Shown: positions 8,930-18,707 of the stretch, one piece after another
Layout of the letters: every line of letters begins with the position of its first letter
Position numbering within the stretch: the stretch's first letter is position 1
Assembly: GCA_022560875.1 (NCBI GenBank)
Contig: JADFSH010000006.1
Coordinates: forward strand, 1-60,486
Direction of reading: 5' to 3'
DNA length: 60,486 bases
Source of the DNA: Planctomycetota bacterium
GTDB taxonomy: Bacteria > Planctomycetota > Phycisphaerae > Phycisphaerales > SM1A02
Made by a program: the position numbers and the translations under genes
The notes under the pieces: model-generated
Databases searched by the model: none
The model's input: only the letters and a program-made list of their open reading frames with translations
What the model was told of the DNA's origin: nothing

Positions 8930-11190
8930 CCCCAGTTGGCGAGCAGGATCAGAAGATCTGTCACGTTCACGAGGCCGTTGGAATCAAAATCAGCCGGACA
9001 GGGGGCGCCACAAATCCCCCATGAACCAAGCAGGGCCAGCAGATCAGTCACATTGACGAAACCGTCCTCGTTCGCATCGCCGGGTTGCGTACACGTTGCG
9101 CGAACGATCTGCACGCCGTCAACTCCGGCTTCAACGAGTGATGCACTGCCCAGATCGCTGGCGGTAAATCGCACTCTCATAAGATTGGTCGGACTCAGCA
9201 GGCTGTCGATCCGAAAGGATTGAAAGATCCATAGCGATGAACCGGCCATGACGGTCTCCAGCGGAATCCAGGTGGTGCCGTTGTCACTTGAGAGTTCAAC
9301 GAGCAGGCTGTCGTCCACGATCGCATCGGTGCTGAACCAGCGGTAGTACTCGACAAACGGGATGCCGTTGCCGGTGGCATCGAGGATGGGTGAGGTCAGG
9401 GTCGTCCAGCCGCCATCCACATCGGAATCGCCATCGACATTGTCCGTGAGATAGCACTGACCGGAACCATCCGCATCGGCGGCAGGATCACCCAGGTCAC
9501 CGCCTCCCGCCGGTATCCCGCGATCCCAGGCTCCATCGAGTAAAGCGGGATCATTTGTCACGGTCCAGCCGGTGTCCAACTCGAAATCATCCCGAAAGTT
9601 CAGAAATGTGTGACTCGCTACCACAACCTCATGCATGATCGTCGGAGCCTGCCCCGGATTACGCCAGATCAAACCGTTGTCGGTTTCCGCGGAGATGTAG
9701 TAGGAAATGCTGGTGCCGCAAGGCTCCGCGGGAAGTTGAGCCTCGTACAATCCGCCTCCCAGGGAAACCAGATCGCTCACGACATCCGGCCCGCCGGTGG
9801 TGTAGTGCAGTTTAGGACTGCCCGGGGTCAGTTGACCGGTGTTCTGTTCAACAATCCGGACCTGAACCGATTCACCTCCTGGCTCGATCTGCGGAGGTAA
9901 TCCGACCGGAAAGGTGATGTTCAGTTGCGGATCGCCCGGCCACCAGACAAAGAGCCCCTTCTCAAGATCGCTTCCGATCACGATGCCGCTGGGAAGATAC
10001 GGATAGTTGCTCCAGAGTCCGTTGAAATTCGCATCGTCATCGTCGGGCCAGGTGTCGAAGAAGGCGACTTCGACGGGGGCGAGGGGGTTGGTAGCGTCGA
10101 AGATTCGCAGGCCGCTGCGGTAATTCGACTCGTAGATGAAGTTGTCCTTCGTGTAGAGATTATGGTCGATGGAGGTGTTGCCATTGGTAAAGCTGCCGAC
10201 CTGCACGGGCAGGGCCGGATCGGAGACATCGAGGATGCGCGTGCCGAAGGACGCAGCATCCAGCTCGTCATTGAGGTACAGTAAATTATGGTCCGGCGAG
10301 AGCCAACCCTGATGGGAGAAAACGGGATTGTCGTAGGTCGCCAGTGAGAGGGACAGGATGTTGCTCTTGTCAGTGACGTCGAGGATGTCCACGCCGGGGT
10401 TGCCGCCGCCAGGGGCGTCGTTACTGAAGCAAAAGGCGATTTCGTGACCGGCCAGTGTCCCGGTAGTCCAATTCACAATCTGTGCGTCGTGAATGTAGCG
10501 AGTCGTCCAGTCGCCAACGTAAAGGGGATTGGCCGGATCGGCAAGATCGTAGATTCTCAGTCCGGCCAGGGTGCCGGCTGGCGCCCCGCCTCCTCCGCAT
10601 CGGTAGAGGAAGCCGCTGGTTTCATTGATCGCAACGTTGTGGGAAGCAGTGGTCGTCAGCAGCGAAGAGCCGGTATCCGTGACGGTGTTCACCAGCATGA
10701 CGACGCCGCTGTCGATCTGACTCAGGTCAAACACCTGGATACCGCTCCCAGCCTCGCTCACGGCATAGGCGTATGTCTGATAGGTTTTGATGTCGCGCCA
10801 GATACTGATCGGGCCGATCATGATGGAACCGACGATCTGAGGATTCCCGGGATTCGTCACCTCCACAAAAGCTGTGCCGTGGGACAGCCCGATGATGGCG
10901 TATTCACGACCGGATGGAGAAACATATCCCCAGCAGTCATTCGCACTGTTGATCTCAGGGGCGAACTGCGTCAGAGGGATCCAACTGAGAAGCGTAATGC
11001 CGTTGGAAGGGAATTCGATCGGAGGCGCCCCGCCGATTGCATTCCGATATCCGGGACCTTCGTAGGGAGAGATACGATCCTGGTTGAATTGGTCATCATC
11101 GTGAGCGATCACCAGCAAAACGATCAGGCACACGGTCATGACCGGCACGACAACCATTCGACCGGGTACGAGCCTCATCCTCTTCAACAT
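8926..11190 (-). CDS. Secreted choice-of-anchor B family protein with dockerin-like C-terminus
   Basis: A 754-residue exported protein. The N-terminus (MLKRMRLVPGRM, then a hydrophobic stretch VVVPVMTVCLIVLLVIA) is a signal peptide or anchor. About 50-400 matches the choice-of-anchor B domain, with LVIVD-like repeats (CWGYVSPSGREYAIIGLSHG; repeated DVSDPALPVQVGSF-type units), probably a beta-propeller-like fold. A beta-sandwich region follows. The last 50 residues hold two Ca-binding loops of dockerin type (DANEDGFVNVTD and DFDSNGLVNVTD), the tail seen on many secreted Phycisphaerae proteins. The ATG at 11190 is chosen for its upstream AGGAGAAGG; an ATG at 11229 has no such site. Substrate or partner is unknown. 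The gene stands alone between two convergent or divergent neighbours. Confidence 0.85.
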   Translation of the reverse strand: MLKRMRLVPGRMVVVPVMTVCLIVLLVIAHDDDQFNQDRISPYEGPGYRNAIGGAPPIEFPSNGITLLSWIPLTQFAPEINSANDCWGYVSPSGREYAIIGLSHGTAFVEVTNPGNPQIVGSIMIGPISIWRDIKTYQTYAYAVSEAGSGIQVFDLSQIDSGVVMLVNTVTDTGSSLLTTTASHNVAINETSGFLYRCGGGGAPAGTLAGLRIYDLADPANPLYVGDWTTRYIHDAQIVNWTTGTLAGHEIAFCFSNDAPGGGNPGVDILDVTDKSNILSLSLATYDNPVFSHQGWLSPDHNLLYLNDELDAASFGTRILDVSDPALPVQVGSFTNGNTSIDHNLYTKDNFIYESNYRSGLRIFDATNPLAPVEVAFFDTWPDDDDANFNGLWSNYPYLPSGIVIGSDLEKGLFVWWPGDPQLNITFPVGLPPQIEPGGESVQVRIVEQNTGQLTPGSPKLHYTTGGPDVVSDLVSLGGGLYEAQLPAEPCGTSISYYISAETDNGLIWRNPGQAPTIMHEVVVASHTFLNFRDDFELDTGWTVTNDPALLDGAWDRGIPAGGGDLGDPAADADGSGQCYLTDNVDGDSDVDGGWTTLTSPILDATGNGIPFVEYYRWFSTDAIVDDSLLVELSSDNGTTWIPLETVMAGSSLWIFQSFRIDSLLSPTNLMRVRFTASDLGSASLVEAGVDGVQIVRATCTQPGDANEDGFVNVTDLLALLGSWGICGAPCPADFDSNGLVNVTDLLILLANWG

Positions 11191-11630
11191 CCTTCTCCTC
11201 TGATGCGTGATGAGATGTTCCCCAATCACGAATACCTCTTAGTTTACGCATGCCATAATACTTCGATCCGGGAAATATCTGACCTAATTCTTGATGAGAT
11301 ACCGGAATCCACACGTCTGGATATGCCAAATCTCATCTGTTTTCCTATCGCCCTGTCGAGAATACTGATCTGGCGGTCGTGACATCAGCAAACTTTGGCA
11401 TCAGCCGATAAATCATATTTTTCGAGATCCTCGCTCCGACTCCCGCAGACTAGACCTCACGTCGGAGAGATTGGCCGCCGATGAATGGTCGGGGAAGTGC
11501 ATTCTCGAGGTGATGGCGTTTTGTCGGGCCGGATGCAGACATTCTATCTTCACTTTCCTGCCGCATTGTGTACTGTACGCGACCTGCGGTCCGAAAGAAC
11601 CAGACCCGACAGCACGCCGAAGAGGACCGC
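11191..11630. other. Intergenic region between divergent genes
   Basis: About 440 bases between the divergent starts of the dockerin-tailed protein and the antiporter. It must hold both promoters. It is AT-richer than the flanking genes in its left half. I see no RNA gene, repeat or convincing coding frame, and no promoter pair strong enough to name. Confidence 0.5.
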
Positions 11631-13125
11631 ATGAGTACGCAACTGACGATGAACTACGAACCGGATATGCACGTGCCCAAGATCCCGCGCCTCAGCCCCG
11701 TGTTGTGGGTGGCATTACTGGCGGGAGTGGCGACGATCGGCCTGCTCATCTACCAGTCGCTGTTCGGGCATGGTCAGAGCGCCGGTCACGAAGCGGTGCA
11801 CATGCCCGCGTACTGGGGGATCGGGATCCTGCCTTTCATTGGTATCCTCGGATGCATTGCCTTTCTGCCGCTCATTCCCGCCACGCATCACTGGTGGGAG
11901 AACAACCTCAACCGGCTGCTGGTTTCGATGTTCTGCGCCGGGTTGACGGTGACGTACTGCCTGAGGCGGTCTGCCCAAGGTGGGGACGGTGCTGGAGCAT
12001 GCGATCGTCGCAGAGTACATCCCCTTCATCGTGTTGCTGTTCAGCCTGTATGTCATCAGCGGCGGGATCAGCCTGGAAGGCGATCTCCCGGCCCATCCGA
12101 TCACCAACACCGGCTTCCTGGCCGCCGGCGCGCTCATCGCCAGCTTCATCGGCACCACCGGGGCAAGCATGCTGCTCATCCGCCCCCTGCTCATGACCAA
12201 CTCCGAACGCAAACACGTCGTGCATACGGTCATCTTCTTTATCTTCCTGGTGAGCAACGTCGGCGGCACTCTGCTGCCGGTCGGCGATCCGCCGCTGTTC
12301 CTGGGGTTTCTCTATGGCGTGCCGTTCCTCTGGACGCTTAATCTTGGGGCCGAGTGGGCGGTCTGCTGCGTGCTGCTGCTGGTGGTGTACTTCATCTGGG
12401 ACACGATTGCCTATCGCAAGGAAACCCCGGAAGACATCGCCATCGACGAATCCATCCGCAAGCCCCTCGTGGTGCGCGGCTTCAGCAACGGCTTCTGGAT
12501 GCTGGGGGTGGTGCTTTCCGTGGCGTTCATCTCCCCGGGCAAGGAAATCCCCATCATCGGATTCACGGCCTTCCCCTTCCTCCGCGAGATGCTCATGCTC
12601 GGCTTTGTCTTCCTCTCGCTGAAGTCCACCCCCAAGGGCGTGCGGGAATTCAACCAGTTCAACTACGCGGCCATCCTGGAAGTGGCGGCCCTGTTCATCG
12701 GCATCTTCATCGCCATGCAGGTTCCCCTGGAAGTGCTCAAGGCCAGCGGCGAGCAGATCACCGCGGTAATGAGCGAGCCGTGGCAATACTTCTGGGCCAC
12801 CGGCGGGCTGTCAGCATTCCTCGACAACGCCCCCACCTATGTCGTGTTCTTCCAGCTCAGCCAGAGCATGGATTCGACAGGTCTTGAGATGCTGACCCTT
12901 GAAGGCGGCGGACAGATCCCAGTGATGCTGCTCGCCGCAGTCAGCCTCGGGGCGGTGTTCATGGGGGCGATGACCTACATCGGCAACGGCCCCAACTTCA
13001 TGGTCAAGGCGATCGCCGAGCAATCGGGGATCAAGATGCCGAGCTTCTTCGGCTACCTGTTCAAGTACAGTCTGCCGATCCTGGTGCCGATCTTCATCAT
13101 TATCACAGTGCTCTTCCTGCTTTAA
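11631..13125 (+). pseudogene. Na+/H+ antiporter (NhaD/ArsB superfamily), disrupted by a frameshift
   Basis: The protein is split between two reading frames. Codons from ATG 11631 (GAGGA just upstream) encode the N-terminal part with two membrane helices (VLWVALLAGVATIGLLIY; YWGIGILPFIGILGCIAF). At about 11961-11970 the coding frame moves by one base and continues to 13125 with about nine more helices and family motifs such as VSNVGGTLLPVGDPPLFLG and FLDNAPTYVVFF. The span is 1495 bases, one more than a multiple of three, so one extra base (or two missing) explains the break. Repaired, the product would be 497 residues, normal for the family. It would exchange Na+ for H+ across the inner membrane. 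A sequencing error, a true mutation or programmed frameshifting are all possible; no slippery heptamer is seen. Confidence 0.75.
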
Positions 13126-13145
13126 GAACGCCAAGAGCTTAGAAA

Positions 13146-13174
13146 ACGGTGATGCCCCCCGGAGGCATCGCCGT
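13146..13174 (+). terminator. Hairpin between antiporter and thiS, without U-tract
   Basis: An 11-bp stem with one G-T pair (13146-13156 with 13164-13174) and a 7-base loop. No T-run follows, so it is either a weak terminator or a structure protecting or separating mRNA segments upstream of thiS. Confidence 0.35.
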
Positions 13175-13232
13175 CATGACCAACATCGGATCGCCCGTTC
13201 GCCAGAAGGCGGCGGCGTGATTATGATGACCC

Positions 13233-13436
13233 GTGATGAAGCTCATCATCAACGGAGAGGACCGAACCTTCGACGAGGCCCCGACCATCGAGCGACTGCT
13301 CGAAACGAAAGGGCTCGGTCAGGCTCCCTGCGCCGTGGAAGTGAACTCCAAGCTGATCCCCAAACGCAAACACGCCCATCACCGGCTCCGCGAGGGCGAT
13401 GTCCTTGAGATCGTCAGCCTCGTGGGAGGTGGATAA
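13233..13436 (+). CDS. thiS: Sulfur carrier protein ThiS
   Basis: A 67-residue ubiquitin-fold protein ending in LVGGG; the C-terminal Gly-Gly is the site that becomes a thiocarboxylate and donates sulfur in thiazole synthesis. It begins [10 protein letters not shown], and the [15 protein letters not shown] ending is typical of ThiS/MoaD relatives. It lies 7 bases before thiG, its partner enzyme. No TPP riboswitch core was recognised upstream; the preceding spacer contains only the 13146-13174 hairpin. Adenylation (ThiF) and oxidation (ThiO/ThiH) genes are not in the window. Confidence 0.9.
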   Translation: MMKLIINGEDRTFDEAPTIERLLETKGLGQAPCAVEVNSKLIPKRKHAHHRLREGDVLEIVSLVGGG

Positions 13437-13443
13437 AAAACTC

Positions 13444-14313
13444 ATGCCCTCCACTGTCGAAATCAAAGAGCATGTCCCTACCGATGAACCCTTGGGGCTG
13501 GGACGCTGCACGATCACGAATCGTCTCATTGTGGGGACGGGGAAATATGAGAACTACGAGATCATGCGGCAGGCCCTGGACCTTTCCGGCGCTCAGGTCG
13601 TCACCGTCGCGGTCCGCCGGGAACGCCTGGTTGATGCTGAAAGTCGCTCGATGCTGGATTTCATCGATACGGATCGCTATACGATTCTCCCCAACACCGC
13701 GGGCTGCTTTTCCGCCAGGGATGCCGTCCGGGTGGCGCGACTCGGCCGGGAGATTCTCGAGCAGCTCGACAATCCGGGCCGCCATTGGGTCAAGCTCGAA
13801 GTCCTCGGCGACAAGAAAACACTGCTGCCTGACCCGGTGGGAACCCTGGAAGCGTGCCGGGAATTGCATGACGACGGTTTCGATGTGATGTGCTACTCCA
13901 GCGATGATCCCATCATGGCAATTCGGCTTCGCGATGCGGGCGCGACCAGTGTGATGCCCGCCGGAAGCCCCATCGGATCCGGGCGCGGGATTTCCAACCC
14001 CGCGGCAATCCTCACCATCCTCGAGCTCCTCAAGGAACCGGCTCACGGCGGGGTGCCCGATTATCCCGTCATTGTTGATGCCGGAGTGGGCACTCCCAGC
14101 GATGTGACCATGGCCATGGAGCTTGGCGCCGACGGCGTGCTGCTCAACACGGGTATCGCTCACGCGAAGGATCCCATCCGCATGGCCGCAGCCATGAACG
14201 CAGCTTGTCGGGCGGGTTATCTCGGCTATCGGGCCGGTCGTATCCCCAAACGCATGTATGCGTCGGCCTCCAGCCCGTGGGAAGGCATAATCTCTCCCAT
14301 TCCCGGTGAGTAA
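13444..14313 (+). CDS. thiG: Thiazole synthase ThiG
   Basis: A 289-residue TIM-barrel enzyme that combines 1-deoxy-D-xylulose 5-phosphate, dehydroglycine and ThiS thiocarboxylate into the thiazole phosphate of thiamin. Key segments: [13 protein letters not shown] near residue 25, [17 protein letters not shown] with the Schiff-base Lys (in VKLEV), [14 protein letters not shown], and [12 protein letters not shown]. The C-terminal tail ([14 protein letters not shown]) is typical. The ATG at 13444 follows GGAGGT by 13 bases, a long spacing; that Shine-Dalgarno lies inside the end of thiS, which suggests coupling. The length is somewhat above the usual 255-270 because of an N-terminal extension of about 20 residues. 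Confidence 0.95.
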   Translation: MPSTVEIKEHVPTDEPLGLGRCTITNRLIVGTGKYENYEIMRQALDLSGAQVVTVAVRRERLVDAESRSMLDFIDTDRYTILPNTAGCFSARDAVRVARLGREILEQLDNPGRHWVKLEVLGDKKTLLPDPVGTLEACRELHDDGFDVMCYSSDDPIMAIRLRDAGATSVMPAGSPIGSGRGISNPAAILTILELLKEPAHGGVPDYPVIVDAGVGTPSDVTMAMELGADGVLLNTGIAHAKDPIRMAAAMNAACRAGYLGYRAGRIPKRMYASASSPWEGIISPIPGE

Positions 14314-14365
14314 GGTCCGGATCCCCGGCTAAATTTTGGACTCGACGAGAGGGCCACCCTGATGA

Positions 14366-15763
14366 TCAATGGGCGACACGTTTGCCCAGATGCCGCGAGA
14401 CCTCCTTCACCAACTGCTTCACTGTCTCCCCGTCAGCGGCTTCAAGATTCAGACGCAGCAGGGGCTCCGTGTTGCTGGGCCTGACGTTGCACCACCAGGA
14501 GCCCATGTCCACCGTCACCCCGTCCAGGTTGTCGATCTGAGCATCCGGATACGCCTCGACCAACTCATCCATGGCGAGTTCCTTGTCATCCGTTTCAAAA
14601 TTGATCTCTCCGGACTGGGCATAACGGCGGGCCGGGGCGATCTGCACGCTCATCGGGCCTCCCCCCTCCGCCAACCTGCTGACCACTGAGGCAAAGGCGA
14701 TCGCCCCGGAGTCGGTGTAAAAATTATCCCGGAAGTAGAAGTGTCCGGAAAGCTCACCCCCAAACACCGCATCGTTATCCGCCAGCTGAGCTTTCATGTA
14801 GACGTGCCCGACCCGCGACCGGATGGGGCGGCCCTTTGACTCTGTGATCATTTCCGGTAGTGATTTGCTTGAACGCAGATCGAACACGATCGGCGCGCCC
14901 GGATCATCCTTGAGAAAACCTTGCGCCAACCAGGCCGTCAGCAGATCGCAACCCACGATGTCGGCATTCTCATCGACCACCATGCAGCGATCGGCATCGC
15001 CGTCGAAACAGATTCCCACGTCAGCTTTTTTCACCCTCACCTCATTGCGTAATTGCTCAAGATTTGCCTCCACCAAGGGATTGGGATCGTGAAAAAATTC
15101 GCCAGTCGAATTGTCGAAATTGATCTTCGTGATCTTCAGACCCGGCACGTCGCCGAACACTTTGGGAATCATGGTCCCCGCCATACCGTTTGAGGCATCG
15201 ATCACGACCTTGATCGTCTTTGTCCCGTCGAGAAGATCCGGATGAAGAAAATGCCGCACATGATCGCGATAGGCATCCCAGAGATCGCGCAAATCTTCGC
15301 GCCCATCGGCGGGTGTGGCCTTGTCGGGATCCACCATCGCCGCTAACTGGCGAATCTCCTCCAGCCCCGAGTCCATTCCTACGGGTTTGGCGGCAATCCG
15401 GGATATCTTGAACCCGTTGTAGTTGGCGGGATTGTGGGAGGCCGTGGTCTGGATACCGCCACAACATCCGAGATAGTTGACTCCGAAATAGATGAAGGGC
15501 GTGTCCACCATCCCCACGTCGATGACATGGGCGCCAAAAGCCTTAATCCCCGTTTTCAGGGCGTCGGTCAGAGTGGGCGACGACTTACGCATATCACGAC
15601 CGATGACAATGTGTCGCATCATCGGGTCGTCGTGGCCGGCATCTGCCGCCTGCTTCGTGAGAAACTGGGCGGTCGCATACCCGATCTTCCAGGCGAGCCG
15701 CTCATTGAGGGGCTTTGGATAGATGGCCCGCACGTCATATGCCTTGAATACCTTGCCGAGCAT
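14366..15763 (-). CDS. manB: Phosphomannomutase / phosphoglucomutase
   Basis: A 465-residue alpha-D-phosphohexomutase. It starts MLGKVFKAYDVRAIYP, the usual domain 1 start. The phosphoserine loop reads TTASHNPANYNG, the Mg site CFDGDADRC, the sugar-binding loop GGELSGHFYF, and the C-terminal phosphate-binding loop RPSNTEP. It interconverts mannose or glucose 1- and 6-phosphates for polysaccharide and nucleotide-sugar synthesis; which sugar is preferred cannot be told. The start at 15763 is chosen on homology; AGGAG lies about 13 nt upstream, and an in-frame extension to 15838 is not family-like. The gene converges with thiG across 52 bases without a clear terminator. Confidence 0.92.
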   Translation of the reverse strand: MLGKVFKAYDVRAIYPKPLNERLAWKIGYATAQFLTKQAADAGHDDPMMRHIVIGRDMRKSSPTLTDALKTGIKAFGAHVIDVGMVDTPFIYFGVNYLGCCGGIQTTASHNPANYNGFKISRIAAKPVGMDSGLEEIRQLAAMVDPDKATPADGREDLRDLWDAYRDHVRHFLHPDLLDGTKTIKVVIDASNGMAGTMIPKVFGDVPGLKITKINFDNSTGEFFHDPNPLVEANLEQLRNEVRVKKADVGICFDGDADRCMVVDENADIVGCDLLTAWLAQGFLKDDPGAPIVFDLRSSKSLPEMITESKGRPIRSRVGHVYMKAQLADNDAVFGGELSGHFYFRDNFYTDSGAIAFASVVSRLAEGGGPMSVQIAPARRYAQSGEINFETDDKELAMDELVEAYPDAQIDNLDGVTVDMGSWWCNVRPSNTEPLLRLNLEAADGETVKQLVKEVSRHLGKRVAH

Positions 15764-15867
15764 GGGTGAGAGTAACTCCTGTCGCCCGTACGCATGAAAA
15801 GAGAGGCATGGTATCAGGAATGGATGATTTTCCCACAATGATCCTGATCGCCGAATTCTGGTCCGTC

Positions 15868-17889
15868 TCAGGCGTCTTCCATTTCTTGGGTGATGGCTTC
15901 CACAAGCACCCCCTCCGGCAACGCCGCGAGGAACTTTTTACCATATGGTTTGGTCACAATCCGTGGATCGAGTATCGCGATCAGGCCCGTGTCCGTTCCC
16001 GAACGGATGAGACGGCCCACCCCCTGCTTGAAGCGGATCACCGCACGGGGGAGTTGGTCGGTCATGAAAGGATTTTCCCCCTGCTCGGTGATACGCTCGT
16101 GCCTCGCCTCGACGAGCGGACGGTCGGGAACCTCGAACGGCAGGCGGGTGATGATGACGTTCCGCAGGCCCCTTCCCCGGACGTCCACTCCCTGCCAGAA
16201 ACTCGTGGTGCCCAGGAGAACGGACCGCTCATCGTCGCGGAACCGCTTGAGAAGAAGACCCGGTCGGCCATCGCGACCCTGCACCAGCATGGGATGCCCA
16301 CGCTCGATCAGGTGTGGGCGAATGATCTCGGCGATCTGGTCCATCATCCGGAAACTGGTGAACAGGATGAATGTGCCGCCATCGGTCTTGTCGATCAGCT
16401 TTTCGATACGCGGGGCGAGCTGCTTGACATAATTTGGATGGCTGGGGGGGCAGATCGAGCGATCGACGACGATCCGCATCTGGGAAACGTGATCAAAGGG
16501 GCTGCCCAGTTGCAGCGTCTCGGCATCCTCGCAACCCAGTCGCCGGGTCAGGTGGGAAAAATCGTTCGGTCCCGTGGCGAGGGTCGCGGAAGTCATGATG
16601 ACCGAGATTTCCTGCCCGAAAAGACGCTCCTTGAGTAACGGGGCGACATCGACCGCAGCACAGCGCAACGACAGTCGCCGGCGTGAACGGGAGGCCTGTG
16701 TTCCCGACGCCTGACTTGATTCCTCCCCGCCTTCCAGAAAATACACACAGCCCTTCACGTCCTGCGCGATAAGCATTTTGGCATCGTCCGCGATATCGGC
16801 GGCCCGCTGGGCGTAGCTGTTGAGTTCGTACTCATCGGGTTCCATCGCCTTCTCGCGGAGCAGACGCAGCATCTTGCACAAGGCGATCATCGGCTCGGTG
16901 AGCAGGTTCGGTGCCGCGTTCGGCACGGGGATGCGCCCGTTCTTCGGCCCTTCCCGCTTCATCCAGGCCAGTAACCCGTCGAACGTCTCCTTCGTCGCGT
17001 CCTGGCAGACCATGGTCTGCTCGATGGCGCGATCGATCAGTTCGGTGGATTCGTCCTTCAGACGCAGCGAGGTGAGAAATCCCTTGCGCCGCCGGGGCTG
17101 ATAGAGGATCCGCAACAGGTGAGAAATACGCCCCTCGGAAAGCGAGAGTCCGAAATGATCCGAAGCGACCTCTTCGGCACTGTGGGCCTCATCAAGAATG
17201 ACATGGTCATAAGGCGGGAGGAATCCCACGCCGCGCTCCCGCAGGGCCAGGTCGGAGAAAAACAGGGCGTGATTGCAGACGAGCAAGTCGCCGTTTTCCA
17301 TGCGTCGGCGCGCCATCTGGTAGAAGCATTTGCCAAAGCTGGGGCATTTCCGGCCCATGCAATTGTGCGTATCTGACTGGGCGAAATCCCATACTTCCGG
17401 TCGCTCAAGCCGGGGCAGGGTCGAAAGCGTGCCGTCCTGTGTCTTGTAAGCCCAGTCCTCGATGAGATGCAGCGAGTGTCGCGCTTGATTGCTGGGAAAG
17501 AGCCGGTCCTGTCGCTCGCTGGCCAGTTTGAGGCGACGCAGGGAGACATAATTGCCCCGGCCCTTGACCAGAACTGAAGTGAACTCATCGGGAATCACCG
17601 CGTTGAGCAGGGGAATGTCCTTCTCGATGAGCTGTTCCTGGAGGTTGATGGTGTTGGTCACGACGAGGATGCGCTCTTCATGCTCGACAATACGTTTGAT
17701 GGCGGGGATGAGATACGCAAAGGATTTGCCCACCCCGGTGCCCGCCTCGACCACAAGCCTCCCCTTTTTTTCCATGGCTCGCTCGATCGCATCGGCCATT
17801 TCGACCTGCTGGGAGCGCGTTTCGTATCCCTCCAGGCGACGCGCGATCGGGCCTTCGGGCGATAGGAGGTCATGGATATCAACAAGCAT
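15868..17889 (-). CDS. dinG: DinG/XPD-family ATP-dependent DNA helicase
   Basis: A 673-residue superfamily 2 helicase. Motif I reads EAGTGVGKSFAYLIP near 48-62, motif Ia TNTINLQEQ, and motif II ILDEAHSAEEV. Four Cys around CMGRKCPSFGKC and LVCNHALF fit the Fe-S cluster of the XPD/DinG group. Motif V/VI regions read SFWQGVDVRGRGLRNV and QGVGRLIRSGTD. It unwinds DNA 5' to 3' in this family, with roles in repair and R-loop or quadruplex removal. The C-terminal part (FEVPDRPLVEARHE) is typical of bacterial DinG. It overlaps nothing and lies 43 bases downstream of rsmG, the preceding gene on this strand. Confidence 0.9.
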   Translation of the reverse strand: MLVDIHDLLSPEGPIARRLEGYETRSQQVEMADAIERAMEKKGRLVVEAGTGVGKSFAYLIPAIKRIVEHEERILVVTNTINLQEQLIEKDIPLLNAVIPDEFTSVLVKGRGNYVSLRRLKLASERQDRLFPSNQARHSLHLIEDWAYKTQDGTLSTLPRLERPEVWDFAQSDTHNCMGRKCPSFGKCFYQMARRRMENGDLLVCNHALFFSDLALRERGVGFLPPYDHVILDEAHSAEEVASDHFGLSLSEGRISHLLRILYQPRRRKGFLTSLRLKDESTELIDRAIEQTMVCQDATKETFDGLLAWMKREGPKNGRIPVPNAAPNLLTEPMIALCKMLRLLREKAMEPDEYELNSYAQRAADIADDAKMLIAQDVKGCVYFLEGGEESSQASGTQASRSRRRLSLRCAAVDVAPLLKERLFGQEISVIMTSATLATGPNDFSHLTRRLGCEDAETLQLGSPFDHVSQMRIVVDRSICPPSHPNYVKQLAPRIEKLIDKTDGGTFILFTSFRMMDQIAEIIRPHLIERGHPMLVQGRDGRPGLLLKRFRDDERSVLLGTTSFWQGVDVRGRGLRNVIITRLPFEVPDRPLVEARHERITEQGENPFMTDQLPRAVIRFKQGVGRLIRSGTDTGLIAILDPRIVTKPYGKKFLAALPEGVLVEAITQEMEDA

Positions 17890-17932
17890 GGAGAGATTCT
17901 AACCGTAAGCCTTCCGGATGAGCGGAGGTGAC

Positions 17933-18685
17933 TCATTCGGTATCGCGGGAATTTTTCTTCACGCCCAACGGGGCATGCTTCGGCTCGCCGGGCCGCCGCG
18001 GGTAAATCCGGGGGGTCTGGCGAAGTTTTTCAATCACGATCACGTTTCCCGTCTCGTGACGCACGGTTTCAACGTGCCGACAATGGAGCATATGCAGAGC
18101 TTGTTTCGCTTCTTCAAGCTCCTGGGGAGCTTTCTCGCCCTTGATGGCGAAGATCTGGCCGCCGACCTTCACCAGGGGGACCGTCAACTCAAGCAGTACG
18201 GCAAGCCTGCCCACCGCCCGCGCGATGGCGACATCGTAATGTTCCCGGTGTTGCGCTCGATCCCTCCCGATTGTCTCCGCTCGTTCGTTGATCACGCGCA
18301 CATTCTCCAACGACAGTCGCTTCGTCGCGGCATCGAGAAAAGCGGCCTTCTTTCCCGTTGCCTCCAGAAGGGTGAACGCCACCTGCGGCATTGCGATGGC
18401 GAGGGGCAGGCCGGGCAGCCCTCCGCCTGAGCCGACATCGATGACCGCCTGCGCACCACTGGAATCCAGAAAAGGAAGCAGCGTCAGGCTGTCAGCGATA
18501 TGCCTGATCCAAGCTTCCTCGGGACTCACAATCGCAGTCAGGTTGAATTGCCGATTGGTCTCAAACAGCAGGGACAAAAATTCCCCGAAACGCTCGATAT
18601 CCCCGGAATCGAGGTCAATACGTATGGACCTGAGATGATCGAGAAACTCCGGCGGCGGAATGAGGGGCGAAGCGTCATGCTCCAT
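17933..18685 (-). CDS. rsmG: 16S rRNA (guanine-527-N7)-methyltransferase RsmG
   Basis: A 250-residue Rossmann-fold methyltransferase that uses S-adenosylmethionine to methylate G527 of 16S rRNA. Family marks: FNLTAIVSPEEAWIRHIADSL near 45-65, SAM loop DVGSGGGLPGLPLAI, ERAETIGRD, and DVAIARAVGRLAVLLEL. The C-terminus is basic. The ATG at 18685 (MEHDASPL) is chosen; an upstream in-frame ATG at 18778 would overlap the end of rodA. The ribosome-binding site is weak, so the exact start is uncertain. It follows rodA closely and may be co-transcribed with the cell-wall genes. Confidence 0.9.
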   Translation of the reverse strand: MEHDASPLIPPPEFLDHLRSIRIDLDSGDIERFGEFLSLLFETNRQFNLTAIVSPEEAWIRHIADSLTLLPFLDSSGAQAVIDVGSGGGLPGLPLAIAMPQVAFTLLEATGKKAAFLDAATKRLSLENVRVINERAETIGRDRAQHREHYDVAIARAVGRLAVLLELTVPLVKVGGQIFAIKGEKAPQELEEAKQALHMLHCRHVETVRHETGNVIVIEKLRQTPRIYPRRPGEPKHAPLGVKKNSRDTE

Positions 18686-18707
18686 GGCGGCATCATGGTA
18701 ACGCAGA

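Noticed and set aside
10444-11382. Long open frame on the plus strand (312 codons).
   Set aside because: It lies opposite the dockerin-tailed gene, has no family features, and is explained by the GC-rich codon pattern.
11908-12786. Minus-strand open frame of 292 codons, very His/Glu/Gln-rich.
   Set aside because: Shadow of the antiporter membrane helices on the other strand.
13126-13232. TPP riboswitch before thiS.
   Set aside because: The conserved CUGAGA and GAACCUGAUC-type cores are not there; only a plain hairpin is seen.
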